The notes under the pieces are model-generated. The model searched no databases, was not told where the DNA came from, and saw only the letters and a program-made list of their open reading frames with translations. Made by a program: the position numbers and the translations under genes. Source: Campylobacter cuniculorum DSM 23162 = LMG 24588 (GTDB lineage Bacteria > Campylobacterota > Campylobacteria > Campylobacterales > Campylobacteraceae). Taken from it: 64,000 nt of DNA. The stretch covers positions 372,001 to 436,000 of the forward strand of contig NZ_CP020867.1 in assembly GCF_002104335.1 (NCBI RefSeq). Reading direction: 5' to 3'. Of the stretch, positions 48,352 to 54,984 are shown in pieces (the first letter of the stretch is position 1; every line of letters starts with the position of its first letter).

Positions 48352-48615
48352 ATGCAAACAAAAAAATTATCGATTGAAGAAGCTTTAAAAAGTGAAGTTA
48401 TCAATCAAAAAACATTTGAAAAAGCCGAGCGTTCTAAACCCGGTCGTAAAAGAAAAAGTGAGGACGAAAAAGTTAAATACAATATAGCCCTTTATTTTAA
48501 CAAACAAGATTTTGAGTTTTTAGGAAAAATGGCTGAAAAAGAAGATGAAACCATACAAAGATTTTGTAAAAAAATCATTGCCAGATTTTTAAAATCAGCT
48601 AAAACTTTAGCGTGA
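48352..48615 (+). CDS. Small ParA-partner protein (probable DNA-binding)
   Basis: 87 residues, abutting parA without a gap. It has a basic middle (KPGRKRKSEDEKVKYNIALY) followed by a segment of ribbon-helix-helix character (LYFNKQDFEFLGKMAEKEDE). By position and composition it is the centromere-binding partner. Similar small proteins have also been annotated as plasmid repressors. Confidence 0.6.
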   Translation: MQTKKLSIEEALKSEVINQKTFEKAERSKPGRKRKSEDEKVKYNIALYFNKQDFEFLGKMAEKEDETIQRFCKKIIARFLKSAKTLA

Positions 48616-48668
48616 TTTGAACATTTCTAAGGCTTTGTTCTTTTAATCCTTTCGCAGTGTCAATGACT

Positions 48669-49082
48669 ATGGACTATAATGATAAATTTAACAAATGCAA
48701 TGATAAAAAGAAATACAAAATAAAAAAGATAAACGAATAAAAATAGAAAAATAAACATAGGAAAAATATAGGCAGTGAGATTTATGGTAAAGGAGATGAA
48801 TTTATAAGACCTGTTTTGGTTGTGAATAAAATATATATCAAAGATTATATTAATCTATTTATAGGAATTCCATTATCAAGTCGAATAAAAAATAAGCATG
48901 GATTTACTTATCATCATTTTGAAGATAATAGGGGCAAAAAACAAGTTGCATTATTGTCTCAAATAAGAACATTTGATACAAAAAGAATTATAAGCTATTG
49001 TAGTAAAATTAAAGAAGAAGATTTAAATATTATAAAAGATAAAATAATAAATAAAATAATATCCCCGCACGAGACGGGGTAA
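48669..49082 (+). pseudogene. Broken PemK/MazF-family toxin gene
   Basis: The C-terminal 95 residues are intact toxin-like sequence: GSEIYGKGDEFIRPVLVVNK, then GIPLSSRIKNKHGF and KKQVALLSQIRTFD, the pattern of PemK/MazF mRNA interferases. Upstream, a start-like MDYNDKFNK frame at 48669 stops at a TAA around 48740, and A-rich runs between 48700 and 48770 carry the frame breaks. The frame giving RPVLVVN has no start codon before its upstream stop. Thus the N-terminus is lost by frameshifts. No antitoxin gene is visible beside it. Confidence 0.65.
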
Positions 49083-49107
49083 CTCTGTTATATAGAGCCA
49101 ACTCTCC

Positions 49108-49158
49108 TTTTAAGAGAATTATAAAACTTTAATTTAGAGTTTCATAATTCTCTTAAAA
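49108..49158. terminator. Long inverted repeat (bidirectional terminator-like hairpin)
   Basis: A 21-base arm at 49108-49128 and its complement at 49138-49158 match at 20 positions, with a 9-base loop. Each arm ends in four T's or A's, so it can end transcription from both sides. It lies between the toxin remnant and the convergent EexN gene. A shorter hairpin (CCCCG...CGGGG, about 49064-49080) overlaps the end of the toxin frame. Confidence 0.6.
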
Positions 49159-49220
49159 TATTATACATTATAACATTAAATTAAATATTTGACTTAAAAA
49201 GATTTTGCTTTGAATTATAT

Positions 49221-49460
49221 TTATTTTCCACCACCAAGCATTAACTTTAGAAGATTTTGACATTGCTCATCCATATTTTCTGGATGATTTAGTTTAGTTT
49301 CTATTGAATATTTTTTTTCGCAGGTTTGAAGTATTTTCTCAAGTTCTTTCTCAGGAAGTTTTTTTAATTCTTCTACAGTTTTAGGTTCATTTCCACAAGC
49401 TGAAATATAAAGACTCATTAAGGCTACTGAAGCTAAATTTGCTAAAATTTTTGTTTTCAT
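49221..49460 (-). CDS. EexN-type lipoprotein
   Basis: 79 residues from ATG 49460, with AAAGG about 9 bases upstream. The signal peptide ends in a lipobox (LYISAC). A short Glu/Lys-rich helix with KTVEELKKLPEKELEKILQT and a conserved cysteine pair follow (CEKKYSI and DEQCQNL). This is the EexN pattern of entry-exclusion lipoproteins encoded on conjugative elements. The same frame continues upstream into vapD without a stop. Confidence 0.65.
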   Translation of the reverse strand: MKTKILANLASVALMSLYISACGNEPKTVEELKKLPEKELEKILQTCEKKYSIETKLNHPENMDEQCQNLLKLMLGGGK

Positions 49461-49823
49461 TGGCATTAACCTTTTTGTTATAGAATTTTTTAAACTCACA
49501 ATTATATCATAACAATTATTAAAATTGCTATAAAGAAAAAAATTGAACCTAAAATCATATTGTTCTCCTATATCAGTTACATCAAATTCTTGTATGCAAG
49601 AACTCAACCAAGAGAATTTCCTGTTTAGCTCTCTAGTCAGTGTCAATATCTTATCATCATCCATAGGCTCTTTTGAAGCATAACCTGAATATTGCCTGTG
49701 TTCAAAACCATTCTCAAGCATAAAAGTTTTTATTTTAATGTAAGGCTCTCTTGTATCCTTGAAATGCTTTTTGAGTTCATTTGTGGATAAATCAAAATTA
49801 ATAGCCTTACGAGAGAGACTCAC
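49461..49823 (-). CDS. vapD: VapD-family endoribonuclease, tail altered and open into eexN
   Basis: Starts with GTG 49823, overlapping the upstream stop (GTGA). Residues 1-90 show VapD features: KAINFDLSTNELKKHF with the catalytic Asp, NGFEHRQYSGYASKE, and the end DVTDIGEQYDF. In the family about eight more residues (DLTxIVK-like) should follow before a stop. Here the sequence changes to RFNFFLYSNF and the frame remains open through the EexN gene to 49221. VapD proteins are Cas2-like RNases found in toxin-antitoxin loci. Whether this one ends as a fusion, or is made at all, is unclear. Confidence 0.65.
49502..49558 (-). CDS. Possible 18-residue hydrophobic peptide
   Basis: ATG 49558 follows AGGAG at six bases, a far better ribosome-binding site than most here. 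It encodes MILGSIFFFIAILIIVMI and stops, a single transmembrane helix. It lies inside the vapD-eexN junction in another frame. It could be chance, a coupling peptide for eexN, or a small toxic membrane peptide. Confidence 0.25.
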   Translation of the reverse strand: MILGSIFFFIAILIIVMI

Positions 49824-50143
49824 GCCCAAACCCCCATATTTCTTGCTTTATTTCTAGATATTAAATCCATGTTTCCCTCTTTCTCACTCAACCATTCCCA
49901 TTCTTTGACATTGAGCGTGAACCAATCACGTTCTATTAAACCATCATAAAGAAACACTCCCAAACGAGCCAAATCTTCCTCATTGCCCTTACAATGATAA
50001 GTGTTTTTATCAATCTTAATTAAACCACATTTATTTGCCATTTCCTCAATGATTTCATACATTTTATTTAAATCATATTTATCTTCTTTTAGAATCTTTT
50101 CTTCATCTAAAATGAATCTTGTTCCTAGTAGTGGATAAGCCAT
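49820..50143 (-). CDS. VapD partner protein, candidate antitoxin
   Basis: 107 residues, acidic and tryptophan-rich at the end (RDWFTLNVKEWEWLSEKEGN, then NKARNMGVWA). AAGGAGC precedes the ATG. The stop overlaps the vapD start by 4 bases, so the two are translated together. Stable pairing with VapD and the small acidic character suggest an antitoxin. I recognise no DNA-binding motif and cannot name the family. Confidence 0.5.
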   Translation of the reverse strand: MAYPLLGTRFILDEEKILKEDKYDLNKMYEIIEEMANKCGLIKIDKNTYHCKGNEEDLARLGVFLYDGLIERDWFTLNVKEWEWLSEKEGNMDLISRNKARNMGVWA

Positions 50144-50278
50144 TGTTTGCTCCTTTTGAATTTTTTAAAAATTTTATATTAAATAAGCTTTACAATGTAT
50201 AAAATAAAATGATTGAATGGATTAAATATTATAAAACAAATTATTTATTATTTTAAATGATGAATATTATTTAATAAT

Positions 50279-50356
50279 TTATCTTTCAAGCTCTTTATCT
50301 TGAGATAAACTTTTACTATCTTTGTCTTTGTGTAAGCTTTGTTTAACTTGTTTCAT
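50279..50356 (-). other. 25-codon ORF coupled to the fic stop codon
   Basis: ATG at 50356 overlaps the fic stop (TAATG). The peptide MKQVKQSLHKDKDSKSLSQD continues KELER and ends. It is charged and helical. It resembles in style the 34-codon ORF just upstream of fic (both begin MKQ and contain DKEL). It may be a leftover of a larger mobilisation gene. Confidence 0.25.
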
Positions 50357-51057
50357 TAATTGCTTTTTTGGAATTTGTTTTGTCTTTCTTGCTCTTTAAG
50401 CTGTATTTTTTTAATAAAATTCATCATTTCTTCATCAATTTTGTTTTGTCTCAGACAAAAAATATAAAAATCCTTATCTTGTTTTGGTATGACAATAGGA
50501 GTGATGTTTTGTTCAAGGCAAGAATAGACCATAAGCAATCTTCCTGTTCTACCATTACCATCACTAAAGGGGTGAATCTTTTCAAAATCAATATGAGTTT
50601 TAAAAATCACCTTGATTTTTTCATCGTCATCTTTGCAGTGTTCTAATCTATAATAGAGATTATCACACAAATCTTTGATTAAAGTTGGAACTAAATAAGG
50701 CTTTGCTGTTTCAAAATGAGCTCCTATGATTGCATTTTCTAGCGTTTTAAATTTCCCTGCTCTCTCATCTAAATCTTTCATAATAAAAGAATGAAAAAAT
50801 TTAATCAGCTCCGCATCAATCAGAGCTTTTTGTTGGAGTTTTTCTATTAAATGTGGAAGCAGAAGCTTATAGTTTCTAACCTCATAAAATTCTCTATCTT
50901 TTATCGCACGAGGAATATAATCATCTAAAATAATAGAGGCTGTTTCGTCCTGCGTTAAAGTATTCCCTTCAATTGCTGTGCTGTGATGTGCCATACGCAC
51001 ACACAAATCAAGCATATATTCTCTATTGTTTAGCATTTGAACCATATTATCTTGCAA
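50356..51057 (-). CDS. Fic-domain AMP-transferase, class II (self-inhibited)
   Basis: 233 residues counting from TTG 51057. An ATG at 51045, one base after the preceding small ORF, is an alternative start. The catalytic motif HPFSDGNGRTGR begins at about residue 162 and is complete. The inhibitory helix motif STAIEGN (residues 26-32) lies in the N-terminus of the same protein, making it class II, with the Glu blocking ATP until released. It would transfer AMP to a target protein. Such genes travel on plasmids as toxin-like modules. Confidence 0.85.
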   Translation of the reverse strand: MQDNMVQMLNNREYMLDLCVRMAHHSTAIEGNTLTQDETASIILDDYIPRAIKDREFYEVRNYKLLLPHLIEKLQQKALIDAELIKFFHSFIMKDLDERAGKFKTLENAIIGAHFETAKPYLVPTLIKDLCDNLYYRLEHCKDDDEKIKVIFKTHIDFEKIHPFSDGNGRTGRLLMVYSCLEQNITPIVIPKQDKDFYIFCLRQNKIDEEMMNFIKKIQLKEQERQNKFQKSN

Positions 51058-51151
51058 TGCTCATCTCTGGTTTATGTTGTGCGAGTTCTTTGTCTCTTTT
51101 TATGTCTTGGTTAAAATTTTTTTTAACAGCTTCATTAATCATTTGTTTCAT
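51047..51151 (-). other. 34-codon ORF directly upstream of fic
   Basis: Reads MKQMINEAVKKNFNQDIKRD and on to EMSIAR, ending one base before the fic ATG at 51045. The frame is open for some 20 more codons upstream (SLKETFSKEQKEE) without a start codon, so it may be the tail of a truncated gene. Charged and helical. Not an obvious FicA antitoxin, and none is expected for a class II Fic. Confidence 0.3.
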
Positions 51152-51241
51152 TTCTTCTTTTTGTTCTTTAGAGAAAGTTTCTTTAAGACTTGTTATAGTT
51201 ATTATTATATATTAATATTTATTAATGTATAATAAAATTAA

Positions 51242-51400
51242 ATTTTAAGAGGCAATTCTGAGCGTTTAAATGCACATAACGACAAAGAATGTATCATTGA
51301 AGCTCTCATAAGAAATTTAAGCATTGCTTATGCTAATACTCATTTTATTGATAAAAACGAAATAAAAATTATACCTGCAAAGAATGAAAAAACAAACTAA
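51242..51400 (+). pseudogene. Gene fragment upstream of the second EexN gene
   Basis: A frame with protein-like sequence but no start codon: ILRGNSERLNAHNDKECIIE, continuing through IRNLSIAYANTHFID to a stop at 51400. It overlaps the EexN start by 17 bases, as the last gene of a conjugation operon would. I cannot name the parent protein. Confidence 0.35.
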
Positions 51401-51653
51401 AGTTAAACTAGGTTTATTAAGTGTAGTTACTGCTGGTGTTTTTTCTGCTTGTTCTTCAGAACCAAAAAGTGTGCAATATTATGAAGACTCAAAGAATACT
51501 AAAGAATTAGAAGCTAAAATCAAAGAATGCGATAAAAATGCACATTCTGCACAAACTGATGCAGAATGCTCAAATGCTTATAAGGCAAGTTATTCTAAGT
51601 CATTTGAAACACCGCTACCAAGTGCTAAAGAGTTTTTCAAGAATAATAAATGA
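51384..51653 (+). CDS. EexN-type lipoprotein
   Basis: 89 residues. The lipoprotein signal ends FSACSS. The mature part has the EexN pattern KSVQYYEDSKNTKELEAKIK with ECDKNAHSAQTDAEC, then a tail. On Campylobacter conjugative elements this lipoprotein blocks entry of a second related element. The gene stands alone here beside a fragment, so it is probably what remains of a transfer operon. Confidence 0.75.
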   Translation: MKKQTKVKLGLLSVVTAGVFSACSSEPKSVQYYEDSKNTKELEAKIKECDKNAHSAQTDAECSNAYKASYSKSFETPLPSAKEFFKNNK

Positions 51654-51854
51654 ATTCAGATCTTTTCCAAACCCAAATCTTAAAAATAAATACTATTATA
51701 TTATATATTAGTAATTTTTAATATATAATAGTTATTTCTAGTAATTAATAATATACAATTAATTACACCAAAAATAAAAAAATAAATTTCTGTTTTATCA
51801 TTGCTCCAAGCCATTAAACTTTAAATCGAATAATTTCTTTTTTTGGTGTTTATA
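51654..51854. other. AT-rich spacer
   Basis: About 200 bases with A/T runs such as TATATTAGTAATTTTTAATA. No gene or site seen, except possible promoter-like TATAAT words near 51727. Confidence 0.4.
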
Positions 51855-51972
51855 GCAAATCGCACCTGTAAGGTGCTATGATTTGCGTTGATAGGGGTGC
51901 GGGGTGTACAGCGACAAACGCACTTGACCCAGCCCTATTGTGTTAAGAATAGTAAGAGACGCTTAGTCTCTT
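51855..51972 (+). ncRNA. Candidate structured RNA/DNA element with three hairpins
   Basis: GC-richer than its surroundings. Hairpin A: GCAAATC-GCACCT (51855-51867) with AGGTGC-TAT-GATTTGC (51871-51886), 13 pairs and one 3-base bulge. Hairpin B: ATAGGG and GTGCG (51891-51901) pair with CGCAC (51919-51923) and CCCTAT (51933-51938). Hairpin C: AAGAGAC-GCTTA-GTCTCTT (51954-51972). I do not recognise a known RNA family. It lies directly before the tssM remnant and may have arrived with the rearrangement. Its translation in the tssM frame does not look like TssM. Confidence 0.4.
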
Positions 51973-52403
51973 CAAGTCTCATACTAAATGCCGATGATAA
52001 TATAAAAGTTAATTTTACTATTCAAAGCCTTGATTTAAGTGCGGATTTTTCCTTTGTAAAGCTTGGCTATGATAATAGAAATATTCAATACGATCACACT
52101 CTTAATCAAACTCTACAAATTGTAGCAGAAAAATTCAATAATGGAACAAGTTTAAATTTTACAGCCTATAATTACTCTAATCCTAATTTAAATTATACAA
52201 AATCATATAAAGGAGAATGGGCATGGTATAAGTTTATAAAAGATAATAAAAATAATTCTACATACAGCATTATATTTAACAATAATAAAAACTTATATTT
52301 TGACTTTGAAATTATTAACGGTGCTAGTGATTTAGATAATATAGTTTATATTCTAAATAATCTTAAAATAGTAGAAAATATCACAGGAGTAAATAAACAA
52401 TGA
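51973..52403 (+). pseudogene. tssM: 3' remnant of tssM (IcmF), T6SS membrane-complex protein
   Basis: Only the last 140 or so codons are left. The pattern VNFTIQSLDLSADFSFVKLG, then YKGEWAWYKFIKD, then LYFDFEIINGASD fits the C-terminal periplasmic domain of TssM/IcmF, where the family shows a GPWALFRLL-like motif followed by a FELRA-like strand. A full TssM exceeds 1000 residues. Upstream the frame runs into the unrelated hairpin element. The original 4-base overlap with the following FHA gene is kept. The domain call rests on visual similarity. Confidence 0.6.
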
Positions 52404-53299
52404 TAGAAAAAGAAGAAATAGGAATTGTTATTGAGAATTATGACGAATGTATTAGTGGTTCTAAAACATTTGTATTTAACACAAAGGGTGGAACTATAGG
52501 AAGTGGTGATGATTGCACTTTTCGTATTCAAGATAAACTAGAACAAATCAAAAATACCCATGCCATAGTATCTTATGAAGAAGGTTCTTTTACAATTGCA
52601 GCTTTTGAAGATTCTGACATTTATTATAACAAGTCCTTTTCTAGAATGCCAAGTGGCTATGGAATAATAATCAGCATAGGCGATATTTTTAAAATCGGTA
52701 ATTTGGAATTTAGATTTGTGGATGCAAAAAGCATTGAAGAAAGTATCAAAGAAAATAAAAAATACTTAGAAGATATTGAAAAACGCAATCATTTTGATGA
52801 AATTGAAATTAAGCCTAGAGGAAAAACAAGTATAAATTTTGACAAAAACGAAGAGTTGAAAGAGATTTTAAAAAATAATAATTATAAGTTTATCGAAGAA
52901 GAAAAGGCAGATGACAGCTTTTTAAAAGAAATAATTCAAAAAAATCCAAATTCATTAGAATATGAAAATATTTTAAAAAGTTTGGTAAAAAATTTAAAAG
53001 ATATTAAAACAAAACAACAAAGCTCTAAATTAAATAAAGGTTATTCTCCTATCAGTATTAAAGATTTTGAAAGTATTATTAATAATATACCCTTAATCAA
53101 ATCCACAAGATTGATCAATATTTTAGCCCTTAGCTTAATCGCAAAAGAATTATATACTCCTATCTTTGAAGAAATGGAAGAAAATATGTTTATTAAATAT
53201 CTTGAAGTTGCCATACAAAACAATATTAAAGAAGATAAGATTCTTTTTGAGAATCTTACCCTAAAAGCATTGGAAAAGTATATTAAAGATTTTGAGTGA
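52400..53299 (+). CDS. tagH: FHA-domain protein, T6SS accessory (TagH/Fha type)
   Basis: 299 residues. The N-terminal 110 residues form an FHA domain: GGTIGSGDDCTFRIQD (conserved Gly-Ser region), KNTHAIVSYEEGSFTI (the His of the NxHxxI-like motif), IGNLEFRF. The C-terminal part is helical and acidic without a named domain. In T6SS loci such proteins read threonine phosphorylation to trigger assembly. It starts inside the tssM stop codon. The remaining core T6SS genes are not in the window, so function here is doubtful. Confidence 0.7.
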   Translation: MIEKEEIGIVIENYDECISGSKTFVFNTKGGTIGSGDDCTFRIQDKLEQIKNTHAIVSYEEGSFTIAAFEDSDIYYNKSFSRMPSGYGIIISIGDIFKIGNLEFRFVDAKSIEESIKENKKYLEDIEKRNHFDEIEIKPRGKTSINFDKNEELKEILKNNNYKFIEEEKADDSFLKEIIQKNPNSLEYENILKSLVKNLKDIKTKQQSSKLNKGYSPISIKDFESIINNIPLIKSTRLINILALSLIAKELYTPIFEEMEENMFIKYLEVAIQNNIKEDKILFENLTLKALEKYIKDFE

Positions 53300-53313
53300 T
53301 TCTTCACTCTTTT
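53294..53313. terminator. Shared terminator of the convergent FHA and DUF6396 genes
   Basis: GAGTGA (53294-53299), loop TTCT, TCACTC (53304-53309), then TTTT. Both genes place their stop codons inside the arms, so one compact hairpin serves two transcripts. Confidence 0.7.
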
Positions 53314-54974
53314 ATATTATGCTCTTTAGCATAGGCTTGTATCTTAGCTCTAAGCTCTTCAGGAAAGTTAGCTCTATAAATAGCTGGGATTCTTGGATCA
53401 AGTTTAGCATCTAAGTCTCCTTTTTTATAAATCCATTCTAGTCTTTCAGGTGTGAAATAATAAGGGGCATTAGGATAACCTTGAGGAGGAGTTAGGGCTG
53501 CGAGTTTGGCTTGTAAATAAAGCTCTTCTAAATAAATTTCTACATCTGCTTCACTCCAGTGATTGGGTACATCATAAGTATAACCCCTTGTATAGGTAGG
53601 TATAAGACTAGACATTCTTTTGTCAAATTCTCTTCTACTTTCAGGAGTAGAATCCACATCTCTTGGATCTTTTATTTTGCCTTTATCGATTTCATTTAAG
53701 AATGTTCTCATTACACCATTATCGACATCACTAATAAAATCATATTCATTTGAATCTATAATCCATTCTGTAGAGATTAACTCATCTAAGAAAGGAAGCA
53801 TTCCGTATTTATCATAAGGAGGATTTTTAGCAAAGTCTTTGATGAGTTGTTGTTTTAAAGGATTTTTATGTATTCCATATAAAGGATGATACAATCTTTC
53901 TAAACATTTTTTATCTCCTAATTGCACTCCAAGCCAAAGAGCTTGAAAGCCTCTTGATTTTAAACCAGAATCACTAAGCCCTATGGCTGCATCATAAAAA
54001 GCCTTTTTATTACCCAAGATACCTAAGCAAAGTTGATATTCTCCTGCAATTAGATCAGAATATATAGTATTTGCCTTAGCACCAAAAGCTCCATAAGCTC
54101 CATGTTCAAAAGCATTTTTATAAAGCTCTTCACTGCTATCTTCAAGCTGAACAAAATAAAATCTATCATCAAATACTGTATCTTCTATCTTACGCGAATA
54201 AACATACAAACCCCAATAAGCATCCCCTAAGTCATACTTTTCTATAAGTTCTTCATAAATCCTTATACTTCTATAATTAGCCTTTAAAAATTCATTAATC
54301 AATTTATCCAATAAAGCTTCATTATTTTCATCTTGATCTAATTTACCTATAATAGCTCTAAAATAATCTTTTGAATATCCAAGTTCTGCTAAAGCAAGTC
54401 CTGCTTTATAATCTTTACCCTCTTCATAAGCATAGCTTAAATTCTTAATGGCTTTTTGAAAAAGATCATATCCTTTATAATCTAATCTCTTAGCTTCTTT
54501 ATAATCTTTCATACCTTGCTCATAAGCATTTATAAATCTTTTTTCTTTAGGTCTTTTAGGTCTTGTTAAAGTGCTATCTTTTAAATCTACAGGAGTGCAT
54601 ACTAAGCCACTTCTTTTTACTAAATAATTATACCTTCCTTCTCCATCTAAAGAATGAAAATAAGCTTTTTCTGCTTTAGTCCAAGGAGCAATAGCTCCTT
54701 TTATAGGATCTTTTAAATAAATCTTTTGCCAATCTTTAAATTCAAGCAAAGTAGATCTTTGCCCTGTATTGAGGTTAGGATCTAGGTATTGGGGTTGATA
54801 ATTGATATAGGGGGAATTTCTTAATATACGATCAGCTTCAAAGAGGGCTTTAGAATATTCTTGGGTGTATTTGCCTACTTTGGCTCCTCTATCATCTAAT
54901 AAAATTTTATTCGTTTCTTTTTCTACATCTAATATAATTCCATTAGGCATATAAATTTCATAAGTTTCACTCAT
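53304..54974 (-). CDS. DUF6396/Sel1-like repeat protein of the T6SS effector module
   Basis: 556 residues. A YEIYMPNGIILDVEKE start is followed by helical repeat sequence of Sel1/TPR style (NAYEQGMKDYKEAKRLDYKG, YAYEEGKDYKAGLALAELGY, LYKNAFEHGAYGAFGAKA) and a C-terminal part with NHWSEADVEIYLEELYLQAK, a DUF6396-like ending. No signal peptide. DUF6396 proteins accompany T6SS lipase-type effectors in several Gram-negative bacteria, where they are thought to act as chaperones, accessory factors or effectors. It starts 10 bases after the 1135-residue gene. Confidence 0.6.
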   Translation of the reverse strand: MSETYEIYMPNGIILDVEKETNKILLDDRGAKVGKYTQEYSKALFEADRILRNSPYINYQPQYLDPNLNTGQRSTLLEFKDWQKIYLKDPIKGAIAPWTKAEKAYFHSLDGEGRYNYLVKRSGLVCTPVDLKDSTLTRPKRPKEKRFINAYEQGMKDYKEAKRLDYKGYDLFQKAIKNLSYAYEEGKDYKAGLALAELGYSKDYFRAIIGKLDQDENNEALLDKLINEFLKANYRSIRIYEELIEKYDLGDAYWGLYVYSRKIEDTVFDDRFYFVQLEDSSEELYKNAFEHGAYGAFGAKANTIYSDLIAGEYQLCLGILGNKKAFYDAAIGLSDSGLKSRGFQALWLGVQLGDKKCLERLYHPLYGIHKNPLKQQLIKDFAKNPPYDKYGMLPFLDELISTEWIIDSNEYDFISDVDNGVMRTFLNEIDKGKIKDPRDVDSTPESRREFDKRMSSLIPTYTRGYTYDVPNHWSEADVEIYLEELYLQAKLAALTPPQGYPNAPYYFTPERLEWIYKKGDLDAKLDPRIPAIYRANFPEELRAKIQAYAKEHNIKE

Positions 54975-54984
54975 TTTTATCCTT

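Noticed and set aside
51888-51972. N-terminal extension of the tssM remnant from the TTG at 51888
   Set aside because: The translation (IGVRGVQRQTHLTQPYC) does not resemble TssM and coincides with the three-hairpin element, so I treat it as non-coding.
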